64,000 bases of DNA, taken from positions 51,306,917 to 51,370,916 of the forward strand of contig CM060189.1 in the NCBI GenBank assembly GCA_030549335.1, written 5' to 3'. Positions 59,850-64,000 of this stretch are shown in pieces. This stretch comes from Pontederia crassipes. Taxonomy: Eukaryota > Streptophyta > Magnoliopsida > Commelinales > Pontederiaceae. The notes below the pieces were generated by a model that made no database searches, was not told the DNA's origin, and worked only from the letters and a program-made list of their open reading frames with translations. Numbering within the stretch: position 1 is the first letter of the stretch; every line of letters begins with the position of its first letter. The translations under genes and the position numbers were made by a program.

Positions 59850-61486
59850 TCCGATCGACCAATCACAAGTGCTACGAGCTACATAATACTAGTTGGAACT
59901 CGGAAGTCTTATGTAGCTGTTATTATAATGCTACAGCTCCAATCAAGTTAGACCGCAGGTGGTCTCCGGCTGGCCGGCCCGGCGTGTGCACCGTGTATTG
60001 AGGTGCGCGAGGAGGGAGCCAGGCGCAGTTACTGAGAGACACAAGCACTGCGTTTTGCTAGTTGTTGTTAGTTTCTTACTAATAACTTAGAATAATTGGA
60101 TGTATTCTGTAAGCTCAACTCTGTGCATTTGCTGATCGAGTGGGCATAAGCGTGCTTAAGTTAACCATTTGAGATCAATAATATTATTTAATGAGGCTTA
60201 TTTTGGATAATGTTCATTACCATGACCTGAGTTCAAAGGCCATATCTGTGAGGCCCTTGTCACTTTGAGTTCAAAGGAAAATCGACGAATTTTATAAACT
60301 TATCATGAAGCCAAACGATGTTTCAGAATTGCATGCGACTTTAGATCTCTATCTATGGAACATCGAACCAGTTGTAATCTAATTCGACATTGGGAACAGA
60401 AACTTACACAACAGTACCCACTCCAGAGTTGGATCCAAAATCATTTTGATGTTCAAGTTACTCGTTTGATATTCAATTAGCCGATCAGTTGAACTTATTA
60501 AATGTCAGCTGAGGTTTCATGTATGTTGGTTACATTTATTAAGCAGACTTTTCCTTTCCTTAGTCGGAGGCAATGTCGCCTACAGGAAGTCTCAAATTCA
60601 TTCGAATGTACTGATTCATTGAGACACGTTTCTGAAGTGGTAGTGAAAGAGGAAGTAGGCACCAAAGACAGCTTTCTTCAGAAACAATTTTACTAGATCT
60701 AGAGAACAACAGAATTTCAGATATTTTATTGCTTATAGCTTTGTACAGATTAACTTTCTAACACCATGATAATATATAAAAAAGCAGCAAATTGTACTTA
60801 AGGCATATAATTTGTGTCCTTCCTGTCTATGCACTTGTTAGTATCATATATTGATGGCATCAGGTCCTTATTCATCCCCAGAGGAACCTATACAGGTAAT
60901 ATAATACATGCTCCACAGTATATGATTAAAATAATTTACGGTCAAAGATGGTACTTTTTGGTACATGCATAGAGTATATACAAGGCTTTTTCTTCTTCTT
61001 GGAGTTGTGGTTTACAGCAGCCTACCAGAATGGTTCAAATATACATGTTGCCTCTGTGGTACTCTTCAATCATCAGATTTTAACTTCCTATTATTTAATT
61101 ATCATTTGTGTGGATTCATCCAGCAAGCAAGTTGAGAAAGAAGTCCAAACGTGCCAATTCTTTAACTATTTGTTATGAAGTACTTCAATCATTGTAGTGC
61201 TTTTCAACACCGCTCAAGGAAACAAGTTTAATTTCAGATCCTCAATGGGGGATCTGCAATAGAAATTATATAACAGTTTTAATGCTTGCTCTCAGGATCT
61301 GCTCAGCTCCCTCCTAGCATCCATACGCGGTCGGTGGGCCGGCTACCGGAGACAATTAGACCTAATACCATCTCCAATTACTGATACAACGTTCTTATGT
61401 CCTGCTCAGCTCCCTGGATCAACAGGAGCGGGCAGCCACAGTAGACATCTAACATAACTACTATACCAGTTTCAGTTGTATAATTG
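59850..61486. other. Spacer between the convergent polygalacturonase genes
   Basis: Contains the 3' untranslated regions of both genes. A weak AATAAT at about 60175 could serve the plus-strand gene. Short frames such as 60502-60696 match nothing I know. No repeat with inverted ends marks the duplication boundary. Confidence 0.5.
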
Positions 61487-62928
61487 TCACAGGCAATTGG
61501 GTGAGACCACACCAGATGTGTGCCCTTTGACATACTTGCAGTATGCTTGTGCCTGCTGGTTCTCATAAGTCAGTTTGACATCCTGCAATCCGATTCCATT
61601 GCATGGATTGGTCAAGCTGCAGTCGAACTTCACGGCCACCGGTGTCGCCGATGAACCATGGATGTTGTTGTAGGACACCTGGCTGATCTTAATTCCTGAG
61701 CTCTGCTCATCAAAGATCAAGTCAGCAATTGATGGAAAAAGAACTACTGCATTTGAGCAAATGGCATGAAGTGGGTTGTATTCATCTTACCTGTCCAGGA
61801 CAGTTGACATTGCCCGGGCAGTAGTTCTGATCAATGACTATAGGATTCTGAACATTCTGCATGATGGCATGCTGAAACGTCACTGCCTTCACGAAGCCGG
61901 CGTACGGCTTCCCCCATGTTTTGATCCTCAGACCATTCTGTGTGCCGGTGAATGCGACATTGGTCACAGTTACATTCTGCACTCCGGCTTCTGACGGTGT
62001 GCCACCCAAGCTGCCAATGCTGCAGAGTGCAGGACATTAGCACAAAAGTTTGTCAGCTCAATTAGATTATTTTTCGTTCAGAAGATTCTCAATGCCTCTC
62101 TTGCCCCAACTAAAAGAAGATGAAGGAATAAGCGACCTGATACCGTGACCAGGTCCACAGTTAATTTTCTCTATCCAAACGTTGACGGCACCCGCACCCA
62201 TGGAGATGCAGTCGTCGCCGGTTCCGATCTTTGTGCCAATTACATTCACATAGCTCGACATCTGGATGTGGATGCCGTCGGTGTTGGGGCTGTCACCGGG
62301 AGCAGCAATCTTGCCGCCCTGCACGGTTATGCCGCTGCTGCCGAAGATGGACATGTGGAACGTTTCGCTGTTGAGAGATTTCAGGCCACTGATCAGCATA
62401 TCCTTCGATTCAGCAATCGCCAGCGACTGCATTTGGCAGCAAAAGATCCAGTTAGCTCTGCAGTTTGAATGATGCCACCAGATTCTCAGAACTTTGTAAA
62501 GTGAAACTTACGGTTGCGCCGGCGGGACAGCTCTGGCCGGCCTTCTTGCAACTCCACAGGGCCTGTCCTCGGCCGTCGATGGTTCCTCCGTAAACGGACA
62601 CGCCCTGCACATACTTGAACTCCAGCCAGTTCGTGGCAGAACTATAACCGGAGGGCGCGACAAGCGTGCCGGCGATGAAGATCCTGATCGCAGTGTTCTT
62701 GCATGGACCTTGCAAGAGGGCCTGACTGACAAGGTATCTTCCCGCTGGCACGTAGACAGTCGCGGGCTTGACCGAGCTGCACGCAGCTAACCATGCAGTG
62801 AGCAGTGCCTTGGCGGAGTCTGTTCTCCCGTCAGGCTTGGCTCCGTAGTCTGCAATGCTATAGGCCGCCATTGCCGGAGTGAACAAGAATGAGAGAATCA
62901 ATAGAAGGAAGCTAATTGGTTCTGCCAT
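61487..62928 (-). CDS. Exopolygalacturonase-like protein (GH28), second copy
   Basis: Four exons join in frame: 62928-62512, 62426-62137, 62019-61791 and 61702-61487, all GT...AG, giving 383 residues. Signal peptide about residues 1-21. GH28 blocks: N-T-D-G (187-190), G-D-D-C (209-212), G-H-G-I (232-235) and R-I-K (267-269), so all catalytic and binding residues are kept. Exons 2 and 3 are exactly as long as in the gene at 58361 and intron phases are the same; exon 1 is 15 nt shorter and exon 4 18 nt shorter. The pair is tail to tail. It would have the same role, hydrolysis of homogalacturonan in the wall. Compared with the first copy the substitutions are spread over the whole protein, so the duplication is not recent. 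No disabling change. Confidence 0.96.
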
Positions 62929-63010
62929 TGCTCAAACAGATGGACGAGTTGTCGAAAGAAATTGGATGTTCGAGTTCTAATGCAGGTTGAAGTCATTGAA
63001 CTGGAGACGT

Positions 63011-63019
63011 TTATTTATA
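63011..63019 (-). promoter_or_regulatory. TATA box of the second polygalacturonase
   Basis: CTATAAATAA on the minus strand, about 85-90 bp before the ATG at 62928. It mirrors the TATA position of the first copy. Confidence 0.7.
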
Positions 63020-64000
63020 GAGCGGGAGGAGACTTCAAATGCTCACCTGAGTGCTAAGCATCTTTGTTTTGGTGCAGGTCAAAAGCTTCGGAAAGGTCAA
63101 CTAAATAATGTGTTTCTTCTTAATTAAGTTGTTGAGTTCGATTTCTTTTGTATGTGCGTATATTCCGCTGAAAGTTTTATCCGCCAGAATCAGACTTGCA
63201 GATTACTGAGGGCCAAAATTTTCTGACATTGGAACCAAAAGAAAAGCTTAGGAAGGAGTGTAACAGTTACAAGCCTAAGGCTTGGCTGTTACTAATTTAC
63301 AACTTACATTAAGAATCCATAATACAACAGCAATCACTAGTAGATCTTGTTTCACAATCACTTTTTTTTATTTAACCAAAAAAAAAATCCGATGGATTCC
63401 AAATTCCAAGTTTATATTACTTGAATCAATAATCCATCACTAATTACCGAGAATTAGATGAGATTCTAAAATAAGAATATCAAACTATAGAACAGAAATT
63501 AAGGTTTCAATGACTTGGGAAGAACAAGACAGGCAGTGTCAAATGGAAGTTCATCAAAATCATGCTTCATTGGGCTCTACTTTGTGGCTTCTCATTTGCA
63601 TGTGAGAATATCAAATTAACAATGGCTAACAGTATTGTTACTTATCGTTCTGTAATACTTTTTTTCTCAGGCAACCATGTGAGCCTGCAACAGGGACCCA
63701 TGTTACCATATATTTCTTCTGAATAAAAAAAGTTATTCCAACATTGAGTGCAAGATCCTTCTGATTCATGATGAAGTTACGTTAATTTGCAGAACTTAAT
63801 TATTGATCATCGAGTAATTCCTAAATCATTGTAAAGCACTGTTTTCACACAACCATATTAGCAGGCAGAATACTTGGAATCTATCTCTGTCAGGATATTG
63901 CAAAGGATTTTATTACATCAGTCCATGTAAGATAGCTTATAATGCGACCTATCAGATACATGGCCAGCTACTACTTTTGATGATCTGGTAGTCGTTAAGG
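63020..64000. other. Upstream region of second polygalacturonase, no gene seen
   Basis: Ordinary AT-rich plant DNA with a short A-run near 63378. It should contain the promoter of the gene at 62928. No element ends or coding frames were supported. Confidence 0.5.

Noticed and set aside
60502-60696. 64-codon frame between the polygalacturonases
   Set aside because: No family resemblance; lies in the likely 3' intergenic spacer.

Overview
The window is nuclear DNA from a flowering plant. The evidence is intron-bearing genes with plant-only families (two GH28 exopolygalacturonases and an NADP-dependent alkenal double-bond reductase), AT-rich introns and intergenic DNA against GC-rich exons, and a dense load of plant transposons. 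A eudicot seems likely but I cannot name the species. Only three genes look intact: a 5-exon reductase on the minus strand (27212-29667) and a tail-to-tail pair of 4-exon polygalacturonases (58361-59849 plus, 61487-62928 minus). Almost everything else is mobile DNA in various states of decay.

Layout. 0-4.8 kb: a small MULE-like element with a 9-bp target duplication inserted near an older relative, a minus-strand LTR fragment with a primer-binding site, then plain AT-rich DNA. 4.8-12 kb: a heavily decayed Ty1-copia-type element (short LTR, tRNA-Met primer site, GC-rich leader, frameshifted gag zinc knuckle), followed by the 3' end of another LTR. 12.4-14.6 kb: a truncated non-autonomous CACTA element. 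15.1 kb: an Au-like SINE with target duplication. 16.3-19.3 kb: a second copy of the copia-like internal region, interrupted by a MULE-like element whose empty site can be read in the first copy. 19.4-26.1 kb: a PIF/Harbinger region with a broken DDE transposase and a broken Myb/SANT-like partner gene, plus a plus-strand pseudogene with an RNase H1 N-terminal (viroplasmin-type) domain at the left. 27.2-29.7 kb: the reductase gene. 30.2-34.5 kb: a MITE-like inverted-repeat element and AT-rich DNA.

34496-43281 is a full-length 8.8-kb CACTA (En/Spm) element with a 3-bp target duplication, dense GACGGTT/AACCGTC subterminal repeats, and degenerate copies of both the TNP2-type transposase and the second (Transposase_24-like) gene. 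45.4-46.4 kb holds a broken copy of a host heavy-metal-associated (HMA) domain gene lying directly beside a CACTA terminus. 46.7-48.7 kb is the 3' part of a Ty3-gypsy chromovirus-like element (integrase plus 3' LTR). 49590-53315 is a complete non-autonomous CACTA element of the same family as the one at 12.4 kb, with hAT fragments nested inside. 53620-56529 is a 2.9-kb solo LTR with a 5-bp target duplication.

The host genes do not form a functional unit beyond the polygalacturonase pair, which arose by an inverted duplication: exon 2 and exon 3 have exactly the same lengths (290 and 229 nt) in both. Both have a TATA box about 85-100 bp before the start codon. These enzymes would act on cell-wall pectin; the reductase detoxifies reactive carbonyls. 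The transposon genes all carry stops or frameshifts, so any movement of the elements here would need enzymes supplied from elsewhere.
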